In this document: piece after piece, positions 27,503 to 35,609 of the stretch
How positions within the stretch are numbered: the first letter of the stretch is position 1
Layout of the letters: every line of letters begins with the position of its first letter
Source of the DNA: Paenilisteria portnoyi
GTDB taxonomy: Bacteria; Bacillota; Bacilli; Lactobacillales; Listeriaceae
DNA length: 64,000 bases
Assembly: GCF_014322795.1 (NCBI RefSeq)
Contig: NZ_JAASTT010000018.1
Span: 1 to 64,000, forward strand
Direction: 5' to 3'
The notes under the pieces: generated by a model
Seen by the model: the letters and a program-made list of their open reading frames with translations, nothing else
Databases searched by the model: none
What the model was told of the DNA's origin: nothing
Program-made: the position numbers and the translations under genes

Positions 27503-27682
27503 TTATTTCGTAACCGCACGCGTCTCATATTGACACATCTCTTCATATGTCTCAATGCTCATCACTACCATATCCCCATGCCCATTCTTCGTCAAAAAAA
27601 TAGGTTCACTACGTTCGTGGACAATTTTGGAAATATCAGTAAAATTATTTCTCAGATCCGAAACCGGTCTAATTTCAGGCAT
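27503..27682 (-). CDS. Phd/YefM-family antitoxin
   Basis: A 59-residue protein found by reading the minus strand; ATG 27682 has a GAGGG/AAGGAG site. The N-terminus MPEIRPVSDLRNNFTDISKI and the stretch FLTKNGHGDMVVMSIETYEE are classic Phd/YefM features (DNA-binding N-terminal half). The usual RelE/ParE partner is absent; the next gene encodes a GNAT enzyme. The perfect palindrome at 27718-27739 lies just upstream and probably serves for autoregulation. Confidence 0.88.
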   Translation of the reverse strand: MPEIRPVSDLRNNFTDISKIVHERSEPIFLTKNGHGDMVVMSIETYEEMCQYETRAVTK

Positions 27683-27717
27683 CTCCTTGCCCTCCTCTTA
27701 TCATAATATTATCATTA

Positions 27718-27739
27718 TTATATCATAATTATGATATAA
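27718..27739. promoter_or_regulatory. 22-bp perfect palindrome upstream of Phd-type antitoxin
   Basis: The 11-bp arm TTATATCATAA (27718-27728) is followed directly by its exact complement TTATGATATAA. It contains -10-like hexamers and lies 36 bp before the antitoxin start, typical of toxin-antitoxin autorepression. Confidence 0.7.
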
Positions 27740-27812
27740 TAGCTAGCAAAAATCCGATTTTAAACAAAGAAAATAGCCAGTCCTCAAACCGGCCATTTCC
27801 TAATAAATCCAA

Positions 27813-28178
27813 TTAATATGCACCCTCCAGAATCAAAATGCTATTCCCCTCAGGATCCGCACATCGTAGCTCTTTTCCTCCCCAATCTGCCAAGAATGGT
27901 GGTTGAATATCAACCCCGTTAAATTTCAACGTCTCATACGTCTTATCTAAATCCGCCGACCGAAAAACAAATTCCATCGGGCCTTGCGTTGCCACATCAT
28001 CACTCGCCTTATCCCAGACAATAATTCCAGGATCATGTCTCGAAAAAGCCAATTTAGCCCCGATATAATTACCGTGCCCCTCAAACACCAGTGGCACGCC
28101 CAACTGTTCCTTATAAAAACGTACAAATGCTTCTGGATCACTAACCGCAATATTTATTCCCTCAAAACCTTCAATCAT
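27813..28178 (-). CDS. VOC/glyoxalase-fold protein
   Basis: ATG at 28178 has a GGAGGAAA site 6-13 nt upstream and is preferred to 28199. The 121-residue protein has two beta-alpha-beta-beta-beta repeats of the vicinal oxygen chelate fold (EGINIAVSDPEAFVRFYKEQ in the first; DLDKTYETLKFNGVDIQPPF and a C-terminal DPEGNSILILE in the second). It may be a metal-dependent lyase, dioxygenase or resistance protein; no specific function can be given. Confidence 0.82.
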   Translation of the reverse strand: MIEGFEGINIAVSDPEAFVRFYKEQLGVPLVFEGHGNYIGAKLAFSRHDPGIIVWDKASDDVATQGPMEFVFRSADLDKTYETLKFNGVDIQPPFLADWGGKELRCADPEGNSILILEGAY

Positions 28179-28256
28179 AGCATTTCCTCCATCCTTCATT
28201 TCATATTATTTATTTCCCTAACAATCCAACACAAAACTAAAAACAGTTAACATTTT

Positions 28257-28279
28257 GTTTTCCTGCGCATAACGAGTAT
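28257..28279 (+). promoter_or_regulatory. possible sigma-B promoter
   Basis: GTTT (28257-28260), 13-bp spacer, GAGTAT (28274-28279), close to the sigma-B pattern GTTT-N13-15-GGGWAW. It lies 60 bp before the DUF1269-like stress protein gene. Confidence 0.5.
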
Positions 28280-28338
28280 ACTGAAATGGAGGCACAGTTT
28301 GCCGATATTTTATAGAAAATTTTAGGAGGCTATTCGAC

Positions 28339-28896
28339 ATGAGCAAGCAAATAAATAAAACAGTACTTATCATGAACTTCGAAACAGAAAGTAAGTCCTA
28401 TCAAGCATTTTCAGAAATCAAAACACTTCATGCGGAAAGAAAAATTCACGGTGAGCAAATGGCGGTTGTAGAACACGACCACAATCATAAAATCAATGCT
28501 AAAGACTTCCTAGATTTCACAGGCGGCGACAAAAATATGAAAGGTAGCCTAATCGGTATGCTGGTAGGTATTTTAGGCGGCCCACTAGGCGTTCTTCTTG
28601 GTTGGATGACCGGTGCAATCATTGGCTCTTCACAAGATGCTAAAGAAATCCGCGACGCTATGAACGTTTTCGAAAAAACATTGGAAACCATCCCTGAAGC
28701 CCAAACTGGCGTTATCCTTATCGCCGAAGAAGAGCACAACGAATACATCAATGACATAGTAAATAATAAACTTGGCGGTCGCGTTGTTCGTATGGATGCA
28801 AACCTCGTTGCCCATGAAATAAACCAAGCACAACAAGCAGAAAACGACGCTAAGAAAAGCGCTAAAAAAGGCTGGTTCAACAAAAAAGAAGACTAA
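28339..28896 (+). CDS. DUF1269-like membrane-associated stress protein
   Basis: A 185-residue protein with a glycine-rich hydrophobic hairpin in the middle (MLVGILGGPLGVLLGWMTGA, about residues 74-93), between two soluble halves rich in charged residues. The layout resembles DUF1269 proteins. The C-terminus is lysine-rich. The start has a TAGGAGGC site. The probable sigma-B promoter upstream suggests general stress induction. Function unknown. Confidence 0.7.
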   Translation: MSKQINKTVLIMNFETESKSYQAFSEIKTLHAERKIHGEQMAVVEHDHNHKINAKDFLDFTGGDKNMKGSLIGMLVGILGGPLGVLLGWMTGAIIGSSQDAKEIRDAMNVFEKTLETIPEAQTGVILIAEEEHNEYINDIVNNKLGGRVVRMDANLVAHEINQAQQAENDAKKSAKKGWFNKKED

Positions 28897-28908
28897 TATG
28901 AAACTCCC

Positions 28909-28940
28909 ATCCTAGCATAGCTCGCCTGTGCTAGGATTTC
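28909..28940. terminator. Rho-independent terminator between convergent genes
   Basis: ATCCTAGCA (28909-28917) pairs with TGCTAGGAT (28929-28937), followed by a short T-rich stretch. Confidence 0.75.
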
Positions 28941-29899
28941 TATTTATACAGTGAAATCCGCAATTCCTCTATTTTATTCATATCCACCCGCTCAGGAAGA
29001 TTCGTTTCCCTAGCTGCCCGTTCAAATTCCTCCTGCAAAACAGCGACCTTCTCTAAAATATCCTCAAATGATATCGCTCCATTTCGAATCGCCATCAACA
29101 GCTCATGCTCTGCCCGTCGTTTCGTTATAATTCCTTTTCCCTCTAAAATATCTCGCCCCGTCACCAACATTCTAACCAAATGCATCGCGTGCTTATACAA
29201 TCTCGGTAAATCTTTTGGGTGCTCCCCTGTCCCGATTTTTCCATACGTACGCATCGTTCCTTGCATCTCCCCATATATCCCGATAAAATCTCGTAACGGA
29301 TATCCTTGCAACATCGCATCCATCACAATCTCGCCATTCTCCATTCGTAGTCCCAAACCATTATCGCCTATATCTGCATACTTCTCTTCAAAGTGCCTCA
29401 TCTGCTTCTGCAATGTCTCCAAAATATGCTGTTCCCGCAAAACTCGCGACTCCTCATTTCGAATCAACGCATTTTGCAATCGCTTCAACTGGGCATTCGC
29501 ATAATTACCAAACGTCTGCTCCACCCGCTTCGATAAAAACAAATCTGCATTATCACGCACTATCTGACCAATCTCTGAACAAATAACAACTTCATCCTCT
29601 TCTACGCCTAGTAATTCCAACACATTCGGATTCCCCTGTGCGCACAACTTAATAAACTTCTGCGCACCAAAAATGACAGTATCCGTCTCTTTCTCTTCAA
29701 ACTGCTCAAACGTATTCAATCCCAATAAATACCGCTCATCTTCTATCAAAAAGCCCCGCAAATCCAAGTCACTCGTTTCAATATTCGTCCCATAACCATG
29801 AGATCCGCTAGCAACCAAATAAGCAGTCCCTTTCAAATCCTTATTATCCCGTAGAAAATCATATGCAGACGTCTCTATAACAGCCTCATAGTTCCTCAT
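28940..29899 (-). CDS. RlaP/YcgL-type nucleotidyltransferase
   Basis: A 319-residue protein of the DNA polymerase beta nucleotidyltransferase superfamily. The active-site motif GSHGYGTNIETSDLDLRG gives the GS and D-x-D metal ligands (about residues 32-49). The family (PF10127, RlaP/YcgL) is linked by others to RNA repair systems. No ligase or other repair partner is adjacent here, so the role is open. Confidence 0.8.
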   Translation of the reverse strand: MRNYEAVIETSAYDFLRDNKDLKGTAYLVASGSHGYGTNIETSDLDLRGFLIEDERYLLGLNTFEQFEEKETDTVIFGAQKFIKLCAQGNPNVLELLGVEEDEVVICSEIGQIVRDNADLFLSKRVEQTFGNYANAQLKRLQNALIRNEESRVLREQHILETLQKQMRHFEEKYADIGDNGLGLRMENGEIVMDAMLQGYPLRDFIGIYGEMQGTMRTYGKIGTGEHPKDLPRLYKHAMHLVRMLVTGRDILEGKGIITKRRAEHELLMAIRNGAISFEDILEKVAVLQEEFERAARETNLPERVDMNKIEELRISLYK

Positions 29900-29989
29900 T
29901 TCAAATCATCCCTTCTCATCCTAATATTTCCTACCATTATACTAAAACTTGCTCCCTAAAAAATAATTATCTTCCACAATCAAAATATC

Positions 29990-30018
29990 TTGACTTTACT
30001 TACGAATCGGGGTATTTT
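29990..30018 (+). promoter_or_regulatory. sigma-A promoter of peptide ABC locus
   Basis: TTGACT (29990-29995), 17-bp spacer, TATTTT (30013-30018), 69 bp before the solute-binding protein start. Confidence 0.6.
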
Positions 30019-30030
30019 AAGTATAACCAA

Positions 30031-30051
30031 TTCCTACTTATAAAGTAAGAA
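30031..30051. promoter_or_regulatory. near-perfect palindrome, candidate operator or leader hairpin
   Basis: TTCCTACTT and AAGTAAGAA (one mismatch) flank ATA. It lies just after the promoter and before the solute-binding protein gene. Confidence 0.45.
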
Positions 30052-30086
30052 TTAAAAAGTAGTTACCTGAGAAAAGGGGAGAAAGT

Positions 30087-31649
30087 ATGAAAAAAAGTAT
30101 TTTATTCATTTTCACATTAGCCTTAATGTTGGTGTTAGCAGCATGTGGCGGTTCTGGAAGCTCATCTGATGACGCTAGTGGCTCTAAAGATAACAATTCT
30201 ATCATCATCGGTGTTCCCGGAGATCCCGAGGTCGTGAATCCACTTTATTCAAGCGACCGTGTCACGTTAACAATCCAGCAAGCTCTTTACGCACCACTGT
30301 TCTGGGAGTACGACGGTAAGCCAGCACTTGCTGATAAACTAGACGTCTCCGCCGATAACTTAACATACACAGTCACACTAAAAGATGGTCTAAAATGGCA
30401 TGATGGAAAACCCTTAACTGCCGACGATGTTGTTTTCAGTGTGAATTCCATTATTGATGAAAGACAAAACAGCCCGTTCCGCGGAAGCTGGGTATTTGGT
30501 GATAAACCTGTGAAAGCAGTTGCTGAAAATGCAACGACTGTAAAATTCACACTACCACAAGTTGCCCCTGCTTTTGAAAACACATTAAAAACTTTCTTCC
30601 CAATTCCAAAACACATTTTTGAAGGTGTTGCAGATATAGGTAAGAGCGATAAAAACAATGAACCAGTTGGATCTGGTCCTTATAAATTCGTGAACTATAA
30701 ATCTGGCGAATACTATTCACTAGAGAAATTCGACGATTATTTCGATGGTAAACCAAAACTAGATAAAGTAACCTATCGTATCACAAAAGACCAAAATGCC
30801 GCGAATCTAGCACTGCAAAATGGTGAAATCAACTTAAAATCCATTCAACCTGCCGAACGTAATAAAGTTGAAAAAGCAAGTGATGTCAACATTATCACAT
30901 ATCCAGAAAACCGTTTAAGCTACATCGCATTCAACCAAAACGTCACAGCACTTAAATCAAAAGACTTGCGCCAAGCCATTTCACTAACACTTGATCGCAA
31001 AGATTTAATCGACGCTGCTTACGGTTCACAAGAGTACGCGAAACCAGCAAGCTCTCTCCTAACAGAGAATACAAAATTCTTCACTGACAAAGTAGAGACG
31101 TATAATCAAGATATAACGAAAGCGAAAGAACTTTTAGCGAAGAGTGGTTATAAATCTTCTGATAAACTCAATATTATTTATCTAAACAACAGTAAAGCAC
31201 AAGAAAGTATCGCACTCTATATCCAAGAACAACTGAAATCTATCGGTGTCTCTCTAGAACTAAAACCAACCGATCCAACAGCAATGAACAACATCACACT
31301 TGATCGTAAAAGTGATGCCTACTCTCTTATGCTTGGAGGCTACATCATGGGTAACGATCCAGATCCATACAAAACACTTTATATGACAGGCGAACCGTAT
31401 AACTACTCAAATTATAGTAATCCTGCAGTAGATAAACTGTGGAACGAAGGCGCAGTGACAGCAGATGATACGAAACGTCAAGCAATTTACGAGCAGATCC
31501 AAACAACAATTGCAGATGATGCTGCGATTTACCCAATTTCTTATGACAACGCCGTACTTGCGATTGACAAGAAATATCAAGGAACAAAAGAAGCAACACC
31601 ACAACCTGTAACGATGTTCCGAGATTTATCTAAGCTTTATATTAAGTAA
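30087..31649 (+). CDS. family 5 peptide/amino-acid ABC solute-binding lipoprotein (CtaP-like)
   Basis: A 520-residue lipoprotein with lipobox LVLAACGG and a Ser-rich linker. The family 5 (OppA/DppA) fold is indicated by PEVVNPLYSSDRVTLTIQQA, LKWHDGKPLTADDVVFSVNS and a C-terminal NDPDPYKTLYMTGEPYNYSN. It is followed by two permeases and no ATPase, the same three-gene layout as the L. monocytogenes ctaP locus (lmo0135-0137, cysteine-associated transport), so that is my best functional guess. A strong AAAGGGGAG site precedes the start. Confidence 0.85.
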   Translation: MKKSILFIFTLALMLVLAACGGSGSSSDDASGSKDNNSIIIGVPGDPEVVNPLYSSDRVTLTIQQALYAPLFWEYDGKPALADKLDVSADNLTYTVTLKDGLKWHDGKPLTADDVVFSVNSIIDERQNSPFRGSWVFGDKPVKAVAENATTVKFTLPQVAPAFENTLKTFFPIPKHIFEGVADIGKSDKNNEPVGSGPYKFVNYKSGEYYSLEKFDDYFDGKPKLDKVTYRITKDQNAANLALQNGEINLKSIQPAERNKVEKASDVNIITYPENRLSYIAFNQNVTALKSKDLRQAISLTLDRKDLIDAAYGSQEYAKPASSLLTENTKFFTDKVETYNQDITKAKELLAKSGYKSSDKLNIIYLNNSKAQESIALYIQEQLKSIGVSLELKPTDPTAMNNITLDRKSDAYSLMLGGYIMGNDPDPYKTLYMTGEPYNYSNYSNPAVDKLWNEGAVTADDTKRQAIYEQIQTTIADDAAIYPISYDNAVLAIDKKYQGTKEATPQPVTMFRDLSKLYIK

Positions 31650-31692
31650 GTCTCGCCTCTCACATGCTATAATAACTTAATGTGTATAAAAT

Positions 31693-31750
31693 GAAGCCCC
31701 AAACTGGCAGGAAAGCCCAGTTCCGATTTTCCTGTCGGTGAGGGCTTTAC
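31693..31750 (+). terminator. stem-loop between binding protein and permease genes
   Basis: GGCAGGAAA (31706-31714) pairs with TTTCCTGTC (31728-31736), extended by AAGCCC/GGGCTT. The T-tract is weak. Such intercistronic hairpins often let the binding protein be made in excess over the permeases. Confidence 0.6.
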
Positions 31751-31790
31751 GTTGTTTTCACTATACTTTCTTGGTAAGGGGCTTTTCTTC

Positions 31791-32741
31791 ATGATACAAA
31801 CTATCTTCAAACGTGTATTACAAATTATACCGATGCTATTCATCATTTCGCTTGTTTCTTTTGCCTTGGTTCAATTGGCGCCAGGCGATCCAATTTCTTC
31901 TTTCGTTACGCCGAATATGAACCCTGATGATGTCGAGCGGATTCGTCAAAGCCTTGGTTTAGATCAACCAATTTATGTGCAGTATTTCAAATGGCTTGGT
32001 AATGTGTTACAAGGAAACTTCGGCTATTCTTTGATTAATAACCAGCCTGTACTCGGTCAAATTATCGAACGCCTACCTGCAACTATTGGCTTAATGGGAA
32101 CAGCACTATTCTTTACGCTCTTATTCTCCATTCCACTTGGCCTCATTGCTGCCGCGTATGAAAATACAAAATTAGATCGTGTTCTTAATGCGATTTCGTA
32201 TGTTGGCATCTCGATTCCTATTTTTTGGTTCGCAATGATTTTGATTGATGTGTTTGCGATTCGTCTCCATTGGCTTCCAAGTCTGGGAATGCGTACTATC
32301 GGTGTGGAATCCTTCTGGGATGTCGCAAAACATGCCATTCTTCCTGTCACTGCCTTAACTTTTCAAGGGTGCGCTTCGTATTATCGTTACGTGCGCTCCA
32401 ATACGATTAATCAACTCAAAGAAGAATATGTGTTATTCGGTTATGCAAAAGGCCTTTCTAAAGCACAAATCATGCGGGATCATGTCCTGAAAAATTCATT
32501 GCTTCCAGTCATCACGCTACTTGGTATGTACTTACCGCAAATTATTACTGGAGCATTCATTACGGAAAGTGTGTTCTCTTGGCCCGGTATGGGTTCACTC
32601 GGCGTCAACGCGATTTTCCAGCTAGATTATCCAATGATTATGGCTATTACGATGTTCTCTGCCTTGTTGCTGATTATCGGTAACTTGCTTGCCGACGTCG
32701 CCTATACCATTATTGACCCACGCATAAGGGAGGTTAGCTAA
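31791..32741 (+). CDS. peptide ABC permease, OppB/DppB type
   Basis: ATG at 31791 has the AAGGGG site and is preferred to an upstream in-frame start at 31752. The 316-residue permease has six spans and the OppB N-terminus MIQTIFKRVLQIIPMLFIIS, then ALVQLAPGDPI. The EAA-like loop (GYAKGLSKAQIMRDHVLKNS) is near residue 225. It is coupled to the next permease, whose start lies 1 nt after this stop. Confidence 0.9.
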   Translation: MIQTIFKRVLQIIPMLFIISLVSFALVQLAPGDPISSFVTPNMNPDDVERIRQSLGLDQPIYVQYFKWLGNVLQGNFGYSLINNQPVLGQIIERLPATIGLMGTALFFTLLFSIPLGLIAAAYENTKLDRVLNAISYVGISIPIFWFAMILIDVFAIRLHWLPSLGMRTIGVESFWDVAKHAILPVTALTFQGCASYYRYVRSNTINQLKEEYVLFGYAKGLSKAQIMRDHVLKNSLLPVITLLGMYLPQIITGAFITESVFSWPGMGSLGVNAIFQLDYPMIMAITMFSALLLIIGNLLADVAYTIIDPRIREVS

Positions 32742-32742
32742 C

Positions 32743-33648
32743 ATGATGAAAGCTGATTTGAGTAAATTCACAAAACCTAAAAATGTCCGACCTCCTGAAA
32801 AAGCACAACTACCTCGAGAACGCACATTTTGGCATTTCTTATTAAGTGAAAAACGCGGACTCATCTCGATTGGTATACTCGTCTTGCTTGCATTAGCTTG
32901 CGGATTGGCATTCTTATCGCCATATGATCCAAATGCGCTATCCATTCAAGATAAGTTACTCCCGCCAAGTAGTTCACATTGGTTTGGAACAGATGATCAT
33001 GGTCGCGATTACTTCACACGCGTGCTATACGGAGGTCGTGTATCATTAACTGTTGGCTTCCTGGCTATGTTAATTGCCCTTGTTGTGGGAACAGTAGCTG
33101 GAACAATCAGTGGCTTCTTTGGTGGTATTGTTGATAGTTTATTGATGCGTTTCCTAGACATATTCATGTCGATACCATCGTTCTTCTTGTTGATGATTTT
33201 GAACGCTTATTTGAAGCCTGGTATCGGAAATATTATTTTGATTATCGGTTTACTCTCGTGGATGGATGTTGCTCGGATTGTGCGGGCTGAAACGCTGTCG
33301 CTTAAAGAACGCGAATTTATCCTGTACTCGAAATCAAGTGGTGCAAGCGTTTGGCACATCATCGTCCGGCATATCATTCCAAACGCAATGCCTTCGATTG
33401 TTGTTGCAGCTTCTCTAAATATTGCTGCTGCGATTCTAACGGAGTCGGCGCTTAGCTTCCTAGGACTCGGCGTACAACAACCGAATTCTTCATGGGGTAG
33501 CATGCTGAACAATGCGCAGGGCTATATCGGAGACGCTACATATTTAGCACTCTTCCCAGGCGCCTTGATTCTACTGACTATCCTGTCCTTTAATGTTCTC
33601 GGCGATGTGTTCCGAAAAGGTTTGGAACCTCGTGATGTGCATAAATAA
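32743..33648 (+). CDS. peptide ABC permease, OppC/DppC type
   Basis: A 301-residue permease. The N-terminal cytoplasmic stretch leads into TM1, then WFGTDDHGRDYFTRVLYGGR, the hallmark of OppC/DppC proteins. The EAA loop is around residue 200. No DppD/DppF ATPase follows; the next gene is on the other strand. Needs ATPase subunits from elsewhere. Confidence 0.9.
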   Translation: MMKADLSKFTKPKNVRPPEKAQLPRERTFWHFLLSEKRGLISIGILVLLALACGLAFLSPYDPNALSIQDKLLPPSSSHWFGTDDHGRDYFTRVLYGGRVSLTVGFLAMLIALVVGTVAGTISGFFGGIVDSLLMRFLDIFMSIPSFFLLMILNAYLKPGIGNIILIIGLLSWMDVARIVRAETLSLKEREFILYSKSSGASVWHIIVRHIIPNAMPSIVVAASLNIAAAILTESALSFLGLGVQQPNSSWGSMLNNAQGYIGDATYLALFPGALILLTILSFNVLGDVFRKGLEPRDVHK

Positions 33649-33656
33649 TTGTTATG

Positions 33657-33692
33657 TACAGCCCTGGTGCAATCAAGCATCGGGGCTGTTTT
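33657..33692. terminator. Rho-independent terminator
   Basis: ACAGCCC (33658-33664) pairs with GGGCTGT (33683-33689), followed by TTTTA. Between the convergent permease and holin-like genes. Confidence 0.8.
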
Positions 33693-33700
33693 ACTCCTAT

Positions 33701-33964
33701 CTATTTCACTTTTAATTCAATCACATCTGCGCGCATCTCGTTGACGGCTTGTTCGATGATTTTGATCTCGCTAGCTAATTCACTTAGATTATCAATTGTT
33801 CGCTGGTAACGCTCTTCCCGTTCATCATTCTTGCGCATCATCCATACTAACAAAGCTACAAACAGGATGCCAAATGTGATTTCGGTCGCGTTTGCCACTA
33901 AATTCTCTAGTCCCGTAATAATCACTTCCAAACTGTAATAGTTTTTCTTCCCCATCTCCATCAT
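33701..33964 (-). CDS. BhlA/UviB-family holin-like protein
   Basis: An 87-residue protein (ATG 33964; a second Met at 33961 is also possible). A single N-terminal transmembrane helix (ITFG...VALLVWMM-like segment at about 29-43) is followed by the charged signature RKNDEREERYQ and a heptad-like tail. This is the BhlA/UviB holin-like pattern found near bacteriocin and prophage lysis genes. It is downstream of an ArpU-like regulator in the same direction. No endolysin lies nearby, so it is a degenerate or minimal lysis cassette. Confidence 0.75.
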   Translation of the reverse strand: MMEMGKKNYYSLEVIITGLENLVANATEITFGILFVALLVWMMRKNDEREERYQRTIDNLSELASEIKIIEQAVNEMRADVIELKVK

Positions 33965-33988
33965 ACCTCCCCGTTCAGTATGATTTTC

Positions 33989-34354
33989 TTACATAAAAAC
34001 TAGTTCCTCCTGCGAACACTCGTTTTCATAAGCGCTTAGAAACGCTTCCAATGCGGCTTTCTTCAATCGGTAATAATGGGATTCACTCCAACCGATACTC
34101 ATGTAAACCTCAATGTTTGTCCGTTTCTCCCGCGACACGTACTTTGCTAACAGGACTTCCCGTTGATCGCTGTTTAACTTATTGATTGCCTCGGTTATCT
34201 GCTTAATTTCGATATACGCTGGTTCTTCGGATATTTTTTTTGTTAGTCGCAATTCGTTTTCGTTCGTGCGCCTCGGCATACTTCGTTTTGGTAGACTTAG
34301 TAATAAGGCGTTGTACTTGAACAATAAATGCTCGGCTTCTTTGCATTTGCTCAT
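33989..34354 (-). CDS. ArpU-like phage late transcriptional regulator
   Basis: A 121-residue basic protein. The C-terminal sigma-like helix-turn-helix reads LNSDQREVLLAKYVSREKRT then NIEVYMSIGWSESHYYRLKK, the pattern of ArpU/RinA-type phage late-gene activators. A GGGGGAG site precedes ATG 34354. It lies between a small CxxC-type protein gene and the holin-like gene. Probably a phage or monocin remnant that now controls the holin-like gene. Confidence 0.72.
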   Translation of the reverse strand: MSKCKEAEHLLFKYNALLLSLPKRSMPRRTNENELRLTKKISEEPAYIEIKQITEAINKLNSDQREVLLAKYVSREKRTNIEVYMSIGWSESHYYRLKKAALEAFLSAYENECSQEELVFM

Positions 34355-34368
34355 TCATTATGCTCCCC

Positions 34369-34671
34369 CTAAGACTGCTTTATTTTGGTTAAAATAGTTT
34401 CATATAGGTGTTGCCTTTCTTGGTCGTCCCATGTTGCTAATTGCTGTTTGGAATAGGTTGAAAAGTAGCTGATAAGGGATACTTGTGTGCGTATGTTGCT
34501 CGCTTCCTCATCGTTGTTCTCTAATTTTTCTTGTTCTTTTCTCAGATTTCTGATTTTACGACATATAAAGCATTTGCGATTGCATTGGTAAAACGTGATC
34601 GCTTGTTCGTTGTGAAAATCAACCAGCCGCGAGAATAGAACATTAATTTCTCTCTGTCTTTTTTTATTCAT
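34369..34671 (-). CDS. hypothetical phage-type small protein with Cys cluster
   Basis: ATG at 34671 is chosen (GGGAGAG site 6-12 nt upstream). The 100-residue protein has a FYQCNRKCFICRKIRNLRKE stretch (three cysteines) that could bind zinc, followed by an acidic coil (EQEKLENNDEEASN). No family recognised. It is the first gene behind a promoter with an adjacent LexA-like site and is followed by the ArpU-like and BhlA-like genes. Confidence 0.6.
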   Translation of the reverse strand: MNKKRQREINVLFSRLVDFHNEQAITFYQCNRKCFICRKIRNLRKEQEKLENNDEEASNIRTQVSLISYFSTYSKQQLATWDDQERQHLYETILTKIKQS

Positions 34672-34711
34672 CTTAATCTCTCCCTTGCCCCATTTTTTAA
34701 GGAGTAATCCT

Positions 34712-34740
34712 ACTATAAACCCCACTGAATACGAAGTCAA
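34712..34740 (-). promoter_or_regulatory. sigma-A promoter of phage-derived cassette
   Basis: Minus strand: TTGACT (34735-34740), 17-bp spacer, TATAGT (34712-34717), 41 bp before the first gene. Confidence 0.75.
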
Positions 34741-34747
34741 GAAAAAA

Positions 34748-34761
34748 CGAACACTTGTTCC
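34748..34761. promoter_or_regulatory. LexA-like (SOS) box
   Basis: CGAACACTTGTTCC has the GAAC-N4-GTTC palindrome of Gram-positive LexA sites and lies 7 bp upstream of the -35 box. Outer positions deviate from the CGAACRNRYGTTYG consensus, so affinity is uncertain. Confidence 0.5.
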
Positions 34762-34897
34762 TAATTCGTTTTATAGTTGGCTATATAGCTTGAATGAAGC
34801 GGTTTATTATTTTTAAATTTGGGAGTTTTTTTGAAAATTTTGTGCTATAATAAAAACGTTAATGTTCAAAAACTAACATACGGATGGAGTTGCTGGA

Positions 34898-35599
34898 ATG
34901 GCTTTTGTCGAAATGGATCAGATCTATAAGCGCTATCAACTGGGCGAGAAAATAGTGACGGCAAATGATGGTATTACGTTTCAAATTGAACAGGGTGAAT
35001 TTGTTATTATTGTTGGTCCTTCTGGTGCTGGGAAGTCGACTGTGCTCAATATTTTGGGCGGCATGGACATGAGCGATGAGGGGCACGTTTATATTGATGG
35101 AACGGATATTGCGGCTTTTAACGCGAAGCAATTGACGGGATATCGGAGGCAGGATGTTGGCTTTGTGTTCCAATTTTATAATTTGGTGCCAAGTCTGACG
35201 GCGAAGGAAAATGTGGAGCTAGCGACGCAGATTTCACCGAATGCCATGGACGCAGAGGTCGTTTTGAAGCAAGTTGGCTTGGAGGAGCGGATGGATAATT
35301 TTCCGGCTCAGCTGTCAGGTGGGGAGCAGCAACGGGTTGCCATTGCCAGAGCGCTCGCGAAACAACCGAAATTGTTGCTTTGTGATGAGCCAACCGGTGC
35401 GCTTGATTATAATACTGGAAAAGCGGTTTTGAAGTTGCTTCAGGATACGTGTCGAAACACTGGTACGACAGTGATTGTGATTACACATAACACGGCGATT
35501 ACGCCAATTGCTGACCGTATTATCGAGATTAATAACGCCAAAGTTCGTGATGTCAAAATTCAGAAAAATCCTGTTTCGATCGACAGCATTGAATGGTAA
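34898..35599 (+). CDS. ABC transporter ATPase (LolD/MacB type)
   Basis: A 233-residue ATPase. Walker A is GPSGAGKST (about residues 41-49), signature [15 protein letters not shown], Walker [17 protein letters not shown], and a switch His in [10 protein letters not shown]. This is the compact subfamily that partners FtsX-type permeases. The coding region ends 10 nt before the permease start. An extended -10 (TGCTATAAT, 34851-34859) lies about 38 bp upstream. Confidence 0.93.
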   Translation: MAFVEMDQIYKRYQLGEKIVTANDGITFQIEQGEFVIIVGPSGAGKSTVLNILGGMDMSDEGHVYIDGTDIAAFNAKQLTGYRRQDVGFVFQFYNLVPSLTAKENVELATQISPNAMDAEVVLKQVGLEERMDNFPAQLSGGEQQRVAIARALAKQPKLLLCDEPTGALDYNTGKAVLKLLQDTCRNTGTTVIVITHNTAITPIADRIIEINNAKVRDVKIQKNPVSIDSIEW

Positions 35600-35609
35600 G
35601 GAGAATCCG

